This document shows positions 8,683-16,695 of a DNA stretch of 64,000 bases, piece after piece (the stretch's first letter is position 1; each line of letters starts with the position of its first letter). A program made the translations under genes and the position numbers. The stretch is from Ruegeria arenilitoris (GTDB taxonomy: Bacteria > Pseudomonadota > Alphaproteobacteria > Rhodobacterales > Rhodobacteraceae), in assembly GCF_013030265.1 (NCBI RefSeq), contig NZ_WPZQ01000007.1, forward strand, positions 1 to 64,000, given 5' to 3'. Below the pieces are notes generated by a model. The model searched no databases, was not told the origin of the DNA, and was given only the letters and a program-made list of their open reading frames with translations.

Positions 8683-9792
8683 TTATGTGTTCGGCCTCAA
8701 ACCACTCAAAACCGATTGCGTGATGGAGGCCGTGCTGGCCACCCCACCTAAGTCTGGCGGCAGCAGCCCAGCTGACAAAACGTTATCCACTGCTCGCTCT
8801 ATCGCACGCGCTGCGTGAAGATGCCCAAAGCCGTGCTCAAACATCATCGCCACAGACAGGATCGCGCCGATCGGGTTAGCGATCCCCCGTCCGGAGATAT
8901 CCGGCGCGCTGCCATGGGTCGGCTCGTAGAGCCCTCCCTTGACCGGATGTCCAACCCGCGCAGCGGCAGGAAGTGTCGCCGAAGGCAACATCCCCAGCGA
9001 TCCGGAAACCACAGCGATAAGATCCGAGATGAGATCCCCGAACAGATTGTCGGCCAGCAGTATGTCAAAGTCCCGAGGCGCGCGCGCCACAGCAAAGAGT
9101 GCGTAGTCCATCAACAAATGGTTGAGCTCGATATCGGGATATTCGTCGTGCCCGATCCGCGCCACCGTTTCACGCCAGAGCTTGCCGCTCTCCATCACGT
9201 TGGACTTGTCCAGAGAGGTCACATACCCTCGCCGTCCGCGCGCTGCCTCAAAGGCACAGCGGGCGATGCGTTCAATCTCGGCCGTGCGGTACTCACTGAT
9301 CTCAAAAGCGCGGACTTGGCCGTCATTCAGCACCTCGCGCCCGCGAGGTTCACCATAGTAGATGCCGCCTGAATTTTCCCGAACAACCAGCAGATCAGCC
9401 CCCTCCACGACCTCTGGCCGATACGGTGTCTGCGGCAAGAGCGCCGACCAGGCACGCACAGGACGCAGGGCGTTGTACACGTCCAATTCGATCCGCAGGC
9501 GGGTCAGGCCATCGGTTTCGGTAATGGGTCTGTCAATCCTGATGTCGTCCCATTCCGGCCCGCCCACTGCGCCGACCAGAATAGCGTCCGCGGCCCGCGC
9601 CTTGGCGACGACCGCATCCGTGCAGAACGTTCCATGCACGTCCCAGGACGCACCGCCAAGAAGATCTTCGCCGATGTCGACCGCGACATCGAATTGATTG
9701 GCAGCCTGGCGCAACACCTCCAGCCCGCTGGCGACGACCTCGGGGCCAATGTGATCACCGCCAAGAGCGAGCACCTTGAAAGGGCCATTCAT
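8683..9792 (-). CDS. Isopropylmalate/isocitrate dehydrogenase-family decarboxylating dehydrogenase
   Basis: A 369-residue member of the beta-decarboxylating dehydrogenase family. Visible features are the start VLALGGDHIGPEVVASGLEV, ENSGGIYYGEPRG, TSLDKSNVMESGKLWRE, and the metal and NAD regions DNLFGDLISDLIAV and EPTHGSAPDISGRGIANP. It oxidatively decarboxylates a 2-hydroxy acid with a 3-carboxylate, using NAD(P). Closest in style to LeuB, but it is not next to leuC/leuD; it directly follows an Fe(II)/2-oxoglutarate dioxygenase gene whose stop it overlaps by 4 bp. A dedicated catabolic role beside that dioxygenase is more likely than leucine synthesis, though a second leuB or a tartrate/malate-type enzyme cannot be excluded. 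Confidence 0.8.
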   Translation of the reverse strand: MNGPFKVLALGGDHIGPEVVASGLEVLRQAANQFDVAVDIGEDLLGGASWDVHGTFCTDAVVAKARAADAILVGAVGGPEWDDIRIDRPITETDGLTRLRIELDVYNALRPVRAWSALLPQTPYRPEVVEGADLLVVRENSGGIYYGEPRGREVLNDGQVRAFEISEYRTAEIERIARCAFEAARGRRGYVTSLDKSNVMESGKLWRETVARIGHDEYPDIELNHLLMDYALFAVARAPRDFDILLADNLFGDLISDLIAVVSGSLGMLPSATLPAAARVGHPVKGGLYEPTHGSAPDISGRGIANPIGAILSVAMMFEHGFGHLHAARAIERAVDNVLSAGLLPPDLGGVASTASITQSVLSGLRPNT

Positions 9793-10982
9793 CCCGCCAT
9801 CCCCTGCTGCAGCACCATATGCATGGCATCGGGGTCCAGGTCCCGCTGAAGCAGACGCAGGCTGGAATGAAAGTCGTCCAGATCGACCGATGATGTCAGG
9901 ACTGCACGCGGCGGCGTTTCAGGCGTGAACCCGGTTCGACCGTGCAACAGCCGCTGATTGTCGAACAGCAGTCCTTCGCCCGCTTTCAGATCCAGTGTCA
10001 GGCGCAGGTCATTACTATACAGCAGATCAAAGAGTCTTTTTAAAGCGCGGTAGGCTGGCACCACCTGATCTGCGGGCACGTCCAACGGAGAGATCTGCCG
10101 CTCGTTCATCCGTACACCGCAAACCTCACCCTGATCATCCCGCTGAATGATCGGCAAACGGGATTTGTACCAGCGCATGTTGCCATGGCTGTTGTCACCG
10201 GGGTCAAAGCGCTGGCACGTCACCCGCATGTTGCAGAGCAGATCAAAGTCCTCGGGCCACTTCTCCTTCAGGCGCCGGACGGCTTCGAACCCGTCAACCA
10301 GCGTCGAAGCACCTCCGTTAGAACTGGGTCGCAGAACCTGAAACACGGTGATGCCAATCGCGGCATAGCGATACGGTTCGTCCACATGCGGATCCAACGG
10401 TCCGGTAGTGTCGCCAACATTGGTCACTGTCTTTTTCTTTTTCAGCGTATAGGTGCCATAGTGTGTCTGACGCTGCGCTCCGACCAGTTGAATCATCCGC
10501 TGGCTTTCCGCCTTGTCAGTGGGCGCTTCAACGATTTTGCAGAAACCGTAGTCCCGGACCGTTTCAAGGATTTTCAATCGGGCTGCCGGATCACCCTCGG
10601 CCTCAACCAACGATCCGACCGGAATATCCGCGTTGATCGATCTGTCCCAAAGAACAGGCCGCACACGCCTGCGGCTGCGTTCGGAGTCCGAGTAACAGTG
10701 ATTACGCAGCCAGCGAGCCGCATATTCGGACCGGTGTCCGTCCGGCCAGATAACGAGAATGGTATCGCCTTCCACTCTGGCACTCTCGATACGGATTCCT
10801 TCATCGATGTGATGCAAGCGGATGCCGCGCACACCGGTCTCCGGAGTGCCGCAGTCCAGGCACCAACATTGATGCCGCAACCAGATGGGATGAAACCGGC
10901 TTTCGTGGCCGTCTTCCCAGACTACAAACATATGGCCATTTTCGGTGGCGGCGGAGCGAATGCTGTGGCGGGCGGTTGGCAT
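9789..10982 (-). CDS. Gamma-butyrobetaine hydroxylase-like Fe(II)/2-oxoglutarate dioxygenase
   Basis: A 397-residue protein with the two-domain layout of gamma-butyrobetaine and trimethyllysine hydroxylases. The N-terminal zinc-binding DUF971-like domain shows FHPIWLRHQCWCLDCGTPET. The C-terminal TauD-like jelly roll has the HxD iron ligands in LDPHVDEPYRY and the distal His and Arg in LLHGRTGF near residue 355. It hydroxylates an aliphatic C-H next to a trimethylammonium-type substrate. The partner dehydrogenase gene overlaps by 4 bp. The start at 10982 has AGGGA upstream; a GTG 25 codons earlier lacks one. Substrate is unproven: gamma-butyrobetaine, or a related quaternary amine or carboxylate. 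Confidence 0.85.
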   Translation of the reverse strand: MPTARHSIRSAATENGHMFVVWEDGHESRFHPIWLRHQCWCLDCGTPETGVRGIRLHHIDEGIRIESARVEGDTILVIWPDGHRSEYAARWLRNHCYSDSERSRRRVRPVLWDRSINADIPVGSLVEAEGDPAARLKILETVRDYGFCKIVEAPTDKAESQRMIQLVGAQRQTHYGTYTLKKKKTVTNVGDTTGPLDPHVDEPYRYAAIGITVFQVLRPSSNGGASTLVDGFEAVRRLKEKWPEDFDLLCNMRVTCQRFDPGDNSHGNMRWYKSRLPIIQRDDQGEVCGVRMNERQISPLDVPADQVVPAYRALKRLFDLLYSNDLRLTLDLKAGEGLLFDNQRLLHGRTGFTPETPPRAVLTSSVDLDDFHSSLRLLQRDLDPDAMHMVLQQGMAG

Positions 10983-11092
10983 TGGTCTGTTCCCTGTAGG
11001 TTTCCTGTCTGCAATAAGGTCCACTTCGATTTTGTTTGACAAATTCGAATTCAACACAGGAAGGTTGAGCTAAGCTCACTTATGGAATCCAA
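10983..11092. promoter_or_regulatory. Divergent control region between dioxygenase operon and LysR gene
   Basis: This 110 bp region separates the dioxygenase operon (minus) from the LysR regulator (plus). It holds three short dyads: TTTGT-N3-ACAAA at 11031-11043, the 10 bp palindrome AATTCGAATT at 11042-11051, and TGAGC-TAA-GCTCA at 11066-11078. Their packing between divergent start sites is what one expects for LysR binding and both promoters, but no site has been tested. Confidence 0.45.
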
Positions 11093-11959
11093 ATGCTGGC
11101 CGATCCCAAAGACCCCTCTTATCTGGGTGCCTTAGTCTATTTTCATCATGCTGCCGAAAGCCTGAGCTTTTCCCGCGCGGCTCAAATCCTGAGCGTGACA
11201 CCCTCGGCTGTCAGCCACCGCATTACGGCGCTTGAAAACGCCATTGGAAAACGGTTGTTCGAGCGTCGCGTGCGAGAAGTCAGACTCACTCAGGATGGCG
11301 CCGAGCTGGCGCGTGCTACCGCAGTGATCTGGAATGAAATCAATGAAATCACTGGTAAATTGACAACCCATGAGGTGCTGCGCGTTTCGGTTGGACCTTA
11401 TCTGTCATCGCAGTGGCTGCTGCCGAGGATCGGCGCGTTCGAGGCCCAGCATCCCGGATTGCGAGTGGATTTGATCCATGTGATCGGGAAGCCGGATGCG
11501 CGTCTGGCAGATGTTTCGATCATCTGGGATCAACTGGACGATCCAGCAACCGGAACAACTCTGCTTTTCAACACCAAAGCTGTCCCTGTAGCAGCACCCG
11601 GTCTGAACGTCGGTGAAAATTTTTGGGAAGGTAAGCTACCACCAATTCACTACCGTGATCGCACCGCATGGCGCCACTGGCTTTCTGCTACAGGCGCTTC
11701 AACGGAATATGCTGAGCGCGGAGAAGTACTGGAAGAACCACACATCGTTCTCGAAGCTGCAGCATTTGGGCGGGGGATTGCGATCGGATTTTTACCGTTT
11801 GTTGACAAGTTTTTCGAACAAGGGCGGCTCGTTCAAGTAGGAACACAGTCTGTCCGCTCCAGCCGGGGCTACCGGCTTGAGGTTAACTCTGATGCTCAAC
11901 CAATGGCCAACTTATTCGCCGATTGGGTAAGGAGCCGAGCAAAAGAGAAATTGAGTTAG
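11093..11959 (+). CDS. LysR-family transcriptional regulator (GcvA-like)
   Basis: A 288-residue LysR regulator. The winged helix-turn-helix spans about residues 12-70, with SFSRAAQILSVTPSAVSHRI as the recognition region and GKRLFERRVREVRLTQDG as the wing. The type 2 periplasmic-binding effector domain follows from residue 95. The HTH style and the effector segment GRGIAIGFLPFVDKFFEQGR are GcvA-like. Divergent placement implies it controls the dioxygenase/dehydrogenase operon at 8683-10982, presumably in response to its substrate. The ribosome binding site is weak. Confidence 0.9.
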   Translation: MLADPKDPSYLGALVYFHHAAESLSFSRAAQILSVTPSAVSHRITALENAIGKRLFERRVREVRLTQDGAELARATAVIWNEINEITGKLTTHEVLRVSVGPYLSSQWLLPRIGAFEAQHPGLRVDLIHVIGKPDARLADVSIIWDQLDDPATGTTLLFNTKAVPVAAPGLNVGENFWEGKLPPIHYRDRTAWRHWLSATGASTEYAERGEVLEEPHIVLEAAAFGRGIAIGFLPFVDKFFEQGRLVQVGTQSVRSSRGYRLEVNSDAQPMANLFADWVRSRAKEKLS

Positions 11960-12441
11960 ACGGCATGATAGAATTCTTTTGTGGTAGCGGATTGTCTCTA
12001 TCGGTGCCCCGCCATGTCTTGATGCTCCATCAACCGCGGTTATGCGAACATATTTCATATCAAACCTCAGCTACTAGGGGATGCATAGCAGCACGAATGG
12101 GAGCAAGCGCCACGGCCTCAAGCTACACCTTGATTGGCGCAGTGGGCCTGCCTGTACTTGTGCTTCTTTCTCCCTGCAGCTTGCCAATTGCCTTTTAGAT
12201 CATCGGCCAGGGCAAAGGTTGGCTGGTTGTGTTCGGAAAGAATGCGGCAACGAATTCCAACCTGCTCGCCATGGTCTTTATCATGGTGCTGATTGCTTGA
12301 GTATTGGAAATACACAAAGTGAACATTGGCGCATCTAAGAGGATACGCTCATGGAAACCAGTGTACCAAATACCTTGACTTGGATTAACGTGTTTTTCGA
12401 AGCCCGTATTCACGACTGTCTCGTATCTCCAAAGTGACAAT
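11960..12441. other. Intergenic stretch after the LysR gene
   Basis: About 480 bp without an intact gene. Apart from the possible permease remnant at 12097-12378, I see no RNA gene, terminator or repeat. The decay fits deletion or erosion of a transporter gene that once accompanied the LysR/dioxygenase block. Confidence 0.5.
12097..12378 (+). pseudogene. Probable decayed C-terminal remnant of an ABC transporter permease
   Basis: One reading frame here gives hydrophobic protein-like sequence interrupted by an in-frame TAG (12196-12198) and TGA (12298-12300). After the first stop it reads IIGQGKGWLVVFGKNAATNS, then LLAMVFIMVLIA, stop, VLEIHKVN, ending RSWKPV. The pattern of a GxGW loop, a last membrane helix and a basic tail resembles the C-terminus of taurine/nitrate/pyrimidine-type ABC permeases (SsuC/TauC family). 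No intact N-terminal half is present. This is resemblance by eye only. Confidence 0.35.
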
Positions 12442-12660
12442 ATGAATGACCTGAATGTGACCCTAGAAAGCAAAATCACGTGTTCTGAGTGCGGCCATTC
12501 AACCGTCGAAACCATGCCTAGCGATGCGTGCCAGTGGTTCTACGAGTGCGCTGCTTGCCGCACCATTTTGAAGCCGTTGCCCGGGGATTGCTGCGTTTTC
12601 TGCTCTTATGGGACCGTCGCCTGCCCACCGATCCAAGAGGGAAAGAGCTGTTGTAGGTGA
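12442..12660 (+). CDS. GDCCVxC-domain small cysteine-rich protein
   Basis: A 72-residue protein with nine cysteines. Two CxxC-type pairs (CSEC, CAAC) suggest a zinc ribbon. The hallmark GDCCVFCSYGTVACPPIQ follows and defines the GDCCVxC family, some members of which carry selenocysteine; here cysteine is used throughout. Homologues are often found near mercury- or metal-resistance genes, but none is adjacent here. Function unknown; metal binding or thiol redox chemistry is a reasonable inference. The ribosome binding site is poor, so expression is uncertain. Confidence 0.8.
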   Translation: MNDLNVTLESKITCSECGHSTVETMPSDACQWFYECAACRTILKPLPGDCCVFCSYGTVACPPIQEGKSCCR

Positions 12661-12900
12661 TCCCCGCCATGAGATCACGCCCGACCTCAAAGCTATCACT
12701 ACAGCTTACTGAAGAACCGGTTTTATCGGATGATGAACACTCAAGTGTATCCGGGTTTCGGATCACGTGCGCGATTTCAAGACCCGCCTAGGATGCCGAC
12801 GCAGATGTAAAGGACTGAAACCCGAACACCAAATATCGGTTCCGCTCGATGCTCGGTTTCACCCGCGCTCAGCCATGTCCAGCCTAGCTGATCGTACTCG

Positions 12901-14751
12901 TTAAACGGCGATCACTAGAACAATCAGAAACAGCAGTGTCATGACACCGCCCACTTTTGAGAAGTCTGCAACAGAGTATCCACCCGGTCCCATGATCAGT
13001 GCGTTGACCTGATGGGTTGGGATCAGGAACGAATTTGAGGTCGCCAACGCCACGGTAATTGCAAATAACGCGGGATCGGCGCCCAAACCGATTGCGACAT
13101 TCACTGCCAAAGGCACCAGAAGAACTGTTGCGCCGACATTGGACATCAACAGTGTGAACACGGTCGCAAGCGCAGCAATCGCGGCCTGCGACACCCAGAT
13201 CGGGGCGTCGCCAAGAAGTTTTAGCACTTGCTGCGCAATCCACTCAGCCGTTCCTGTCGACTGCACGGCGACCCCGAGAGGTATTAGGCTGGCCAGCAGG
13301 AATACCGTGCTCCAACTGACGGCGCTGTAAGCGTCATCTATCGTCAGAACGCGACTGACTATCATACCCGCGGCCCCGACGAGCAGGCAGATCGACAACC
13401 GCAAATCCGAAAATAGTACCAGTCCAAGCGCGATAGCAAAGAACAACAAAGCCCAGCCTACTTTCTGAGGAACCAGTTCCTCGTGCGGGAAATCCGAGGT
13501 CACGACGACAAAATCCCGGTTCTTTTCTAACCTCACAAGCGCGTCCCACGGCGTGTGGCACACCAGCGTGTCACCAGCCAGATACGGAATTTCACCAATA
13601 TCTTCTTGGTCGCTGGAAAGCGTCTCACCGCCCCGGTAAATCGCCAGCGGAGCCAAGCCATAGACTTTGCGCAGCCAGCTTGAACGCCCCGTTTCGCCGA
13701 TCATACCGGACCCCGGAGGAATCACGACCTCGGCAATACCTGCTTTGCCCGGCTCCAAAGCATCTGAAAACCGATCCAGCTTTTCCAGCGCGGAAAGGCC
13801 ATACCGCGCCGTGAATTGTTTCAGCGTTTCAGCATCCGCAATGACCGCCAACGCACCAGGAGCTTCGATAACCATGTCGCGCGGCGGTGTCATGATGGTG
13901 TTTGCACCCTGTTGTACAGCAATGATCTGAATATGGTTGCTGCGCTGGATTTCATCGACCGTCCGCCCCGCAAGTTCATGTTTTTCTGGCAGCGTCAATT
14001 CATGGATTGTTCCAACAATGCCGTAGGTTGCGCTGAGGTAGTCTTCGACGCTGAGACCCTCGACACCGCCAACATCCTGCCTTGCCGGCAACAGAAAGCG
14101 ACCAATCACGGTAAAATAAACAAGTCCGGTCACGACCAATGCTGCACCCACTGGCGTGATATCGAACAGGCCAAAGGTCTCCATCTGTTGTTCAGCAGGC
14201 AGCGAGTTGTTGATAGTCAAGATAAGATCATTGAGCAGGATCAGGGGTGACGATCCAACCATTGTCATGGTCCCGCCCAGAATGGCGCAAAACCCCATCG
14301 GCATCAGAAGCCGCGACATTGGCAGGCCGGATCGCACCGAAATGCGCGAGACGACCGGCAGAAACAAGGCCGCGGCGCCGACGTTCTGCATGAAGGATGA
14401 GATGACGCCCACAATCGACGAAATCAGCAACATGATCCGGGTCTCTGTTGTACCGCCCACGCGCATGATCCAGCGGGCCACATGTGACAGGACACCGGTC
14501 CGATCCAGCCCCGCCCCGATGATCATGACGGCAATGATTGAAATCACTGCGTTACTTGCAAAGCCGTCAAACAGATGTCGGGGATCGGCAAGGCCCTGCA
14601 GTCCGGGTATGGCCGAAAGCACTCCCAAGGTGACCATGATCAGTATAGCTGCCACATCGACCCGAACGATCTCAGAAACGAAAAGGAAGACGGTTACGCC
14701 TAACAGGATCAATACGACGATCATTTCTGTCGTAAGGCCGAAAGTCTCCAT
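12901..14751 (-). CDS. SLC13-family anion permease with RCK/TrkA-C domains
   Basis: A 616-residue inner-membrane permease of the SLC13/ArsB-NhaD (IT) superfamily. The N-terminal helices include FGLTTEMIVVLILLGVTVF and the re-entrant motif MQNVGAAALFLPV. A cytosolic insert of two TrkA-C-like regions runs about residues 215-400 (LPEKHELAGRTVDEIQRS and IPPGSGMIGETGRSSWLRK). The second membrane half has the mirrored motif MSNVGATVLLVPLAVNVAIG. This architecture matches SAC1/SLT-type sulfate or dicarboxylate transporters. It lies 120 bp after the phosphoesterase gene on the same strand, beside a sulfatase locus, so sulfate transport is a plausible guess; substrate and direction are not shown. Confidence 0.85.
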   Translation of the reverse strand: METFGLTTEMIVVLILLGVTVFLFVSEIVRVDVAAILIMVTLGVLSAIPGLQGLADPRHLFDGFASNAVISIIAVMIIGAGLDRTGVLSHVARWIMRVGGTTETRIMLLISSIVGVISSFMQNVGAAALFLPVVSRISVRSGLPMSRLLMPMGFCAILGGTMTMVGSSPLILLNDLILTINNSLPAEQQMETFGLFDITPVGAALVVTGLVYFTVIGRFLLPARQDVGGVEGLSVEDYLSATYGIVGTIHELTLPEKHELAGRTVDEIQRSNHIQIIAVQQGANTIMTPPRDMVIEAPGALAVIADAETLKQFTARYGLSALEKLDRFSDALEPGKAGIAEVVIPPGSGMIGETGRSSWLRKVYGLAPLAIYRGGETLSSDQEDIGEIPYLAGDTLVCHTPWDALVRLEKNRDFVVVTSDFPHEELVPQKVGWALLFFAIALGLVLFSDLRLSICLLVGAAGMIVSRVLTIDDAYSAVSWSTVFLLASLIPLGVAVQSTGTAEWIAQQVLKLLGDAPIWVSQAAIAALATVFTLLMSNVGATVLLVPLAVNVAIGLGADPALFAITVALATSNSFLIPTHQVNALIMGPGGYSVADFSKVGGVMTLLFLIVLVIAV

Positions 14752-14870
14752 TACATAGTCCTACCTAGGCTTGAAACTGTGAGTTGACCCTTGTGAGTGG
14801 GTTCAGCGAGGCGGCACTCCAAGAAGAAGCGCTCACCAGAAAGTCTGGCGAGGGCCAAGTCTTGGGGATT

Positions 14871-16673
14871 TCAGGCATTCCGTGCATGCCGCGTACGAAC
14901 AGCACCATGCAGTGGCCGTGGGTTGTTACAGCGATCAATGGCTCCGTGGCGCACGAAATACCCCCGATCCACATCAACAAGGGTGTCGCAGAAAACACGC
15001 GTATTCCTGAGCTTCGCGCGGGTGTCCATCGCTTCAAGGACCCGCACAACCGTTGTGTTATCATCCATGTGCGGTACGGCCGGGTTGTCGCCGGCGACCC
15101 TCAGGTGCACCGATGCTTTCAAGCCGAGGGCCGCGACTGCGCGATCAGCCGCATCCAACTTCTTGCTGACCGGATCACTGTTGCCGAGACGAAAAACAGC
15201 GCCGATAACGCCACAAGGCTTTGGTAGCGCAGCAAGGAAGGCAAGTTGTTCGGAATCCTCTGTGTTGAACCCGTGATTGATGACGTGGAAATACGTACCT
15301 TCGGCCTTGATATCGTCCTTTGTACGCATCCGGGAGATGTAGATTGGCAGGCCAGTCGCGGCGTGAGCTTTGACCAGTGCATCAGTCGCTGGCTCCACAT
15401 CGCTCCAGTTCAACGTGATTTCCCAATCGGTCAGTTTGTCCGCTTCGGAAGCGATTAGATCCAGGTGTTTCTCCGGAACACCAAATCCGAACAGAGTAAT
15501 TCGGAACCCAAGATGCTTCAGCACACCAATCCGTGCTCGTCGTGCAGGATCGAGGAGGTCGTGCAGAGGGATGCGAATATCGCGCACACCCATCTCTTGC
15601 AGAGCTAGCAGGTGATAGTCGTTGCGCACAGGTTTTCGATCGAACTCATCCAGTCCACCACTGGGCAGCACTTCCGAGATTTCGGCCCAGTTCTGACGCA
15701 GGTCGAAACCGATCAGCGGGTTGGTGTTTTCCCTTGGTTCCGGCGCGAGCTTCAACATCTTGCCTACGGGTTTTTCACCCCGAGCAAGTTCCGACCCATT
15801 TGTCCGAACAAACTTGGTGACGTGTCCGTTCTCGTAGACGTTCACCACAAAGTACCCCAGCTTGGCCGCATCATTGCGGCCGAATTCGCTGCCATCGGGC
15901 GGAATGGCGCGCAGCATTTCCGAGTAATCCTGCCGGACAAAGCTGGTCGCCGGGGCAAGGTAGAAATCTGTCTCGCCGTAGCGGTCATACCAAAAGTTAT
16001 GGGCATGACCCGAGAACATGGCCTCGACCCCATGCTTTTCGAGCAAACCCAACAGCCAGCTCCTGCCCGGCTGATTGGTGTTGTCATAATGGTCAAGCTC
16101 ATCCGGGGAACACAGATAGGCCGGGTGGTGGAGCATCAGCATAACGCGCTGACCTTGTGCGGCCGCAAACTCGGTCTCGACCCAGTTTTTTTGATCTTCC
16201 TCTGCCTGCAGACCGGAATTTATCAACTGCGCATTCAATAGAATGAAGCGAACGCCACCCTTTTCGAAGCTTTGGTAATGTGCGCCGAACTCACCTTCCC
16301 ATGCGTTGATCATCGCCGGCGTGGTCGGGCTTGCCGGCCCGCCACTGATCGGCGTGTCTCCGATATCGTGATTGCCCGGCAGCACATGGATCGGAATCGT
16401 CAGGTCAGACACGATCGCGCGGTAGGCATTGGCAGCCTGCACATACAGCGCTCCGGTTTCGGGGACCGGATGAAGCAGATCGCCGAGGTGGACGACAAAG
16501 TCCACCTCTCTGCGATTGATGTCCGCGATGACATACCGGAAGCGTCTGTTAGCACGGGCGTTAACGGGAAAAGGCGAATTGCACTTGTCTTCATCCGGAT
16601 TGACATGCGTATCCGATATCACTGCAAAACTGTATGCAAAGCGCCCCAGACCAGCATTGTCTGCGTTAGCCAT
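14871..16673 (-). CDS. Calcineurin-like metallophosphoesterase with a C-terminal barrel-like domain
   Basis: A 600-residue protein in two parts. Residues 10-310 form a calcineurin-like metallophosphoesterase: VISDTHVN, VVHLGDLLH, PGNHDIGD, LHHPAYLCS and FSGHAHNFW give the dinuclear metal ligands. Residues 320-600 form a second region (GVRDIRIPLHDLLDPARRAR, HLGFRITLFGFGVPE, LPIYISRMRT, LKASVHLRVAGD) whose alternation of predicted strands and helices resembles a TIM barrel; I cannot assign it. No signal peptide is seen. The gene follows tctA closely and is probably co-transcribed. A phosphodiester or phosphomonoester tied to the imported compound is the likely substrate; identity unknown. Confidence 0.82.
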   Translation of the reverse strand: MANADNAGLGRFAYSFAVISDTHVNPDEDKCNSPFPVNARANRRFRYVIADINRREVDFVVHLGDLLHPVPETGALYVQAANAYRAIVSDLTIPIHVLPGNHDIGDTPISGGPASPTTPAMINAWEGEFGAHYQSFEKGGVRFILLNAQLINSGLQAEEDQKNWVETEFAAAQGQRVMLMLHHPAYLCSPDELDHYDNTNQPGRSWLLGLLEKHGVEAMFSGHAHNFWYDRYGETDFYLAPATSFVRQDYSEMLRAIPPDGSEFGRNDAAKLGYFVVNVYENGHVTKFVRTNGSELARGEKPVGKMLKLAPEPRENTNPLIGFDLRQNWAEISEVLPSGGLDEFDRKPVRNDYHLLALQEMGVRDIRIPLHDLLDPARRARIGVLKHLGFRITLFGFGVPEKHLDLIASEADKLTDWEITLNWSDVEPATDALVKAHAATGLPIYISRMRTKDDIKAEGTYFHVINHGFNTEDSEQLAFLAALPKPCGVIGAVFRLGNSDPVSKKLDAADRAVAALGLKASVHLRVAGDNPAVPHMDDNTTVVRVLEAMDTRAKLRNTRVFCDTLVDVDRGYFVRHGAIDRCNNPRPLHGAVRTRHARNA

Positions 16674-16695
16674 GGTCTTGTCCTTGTCTTTGAGA

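Noticed and set aside
8683..9792. Naming the dehydrogenase leuB
   Set aside because: No leuC, leuD or leuA lies nearby and the gene overlaps a dioxygenase gene, so a leucine biosynthesis role is not supported by context.
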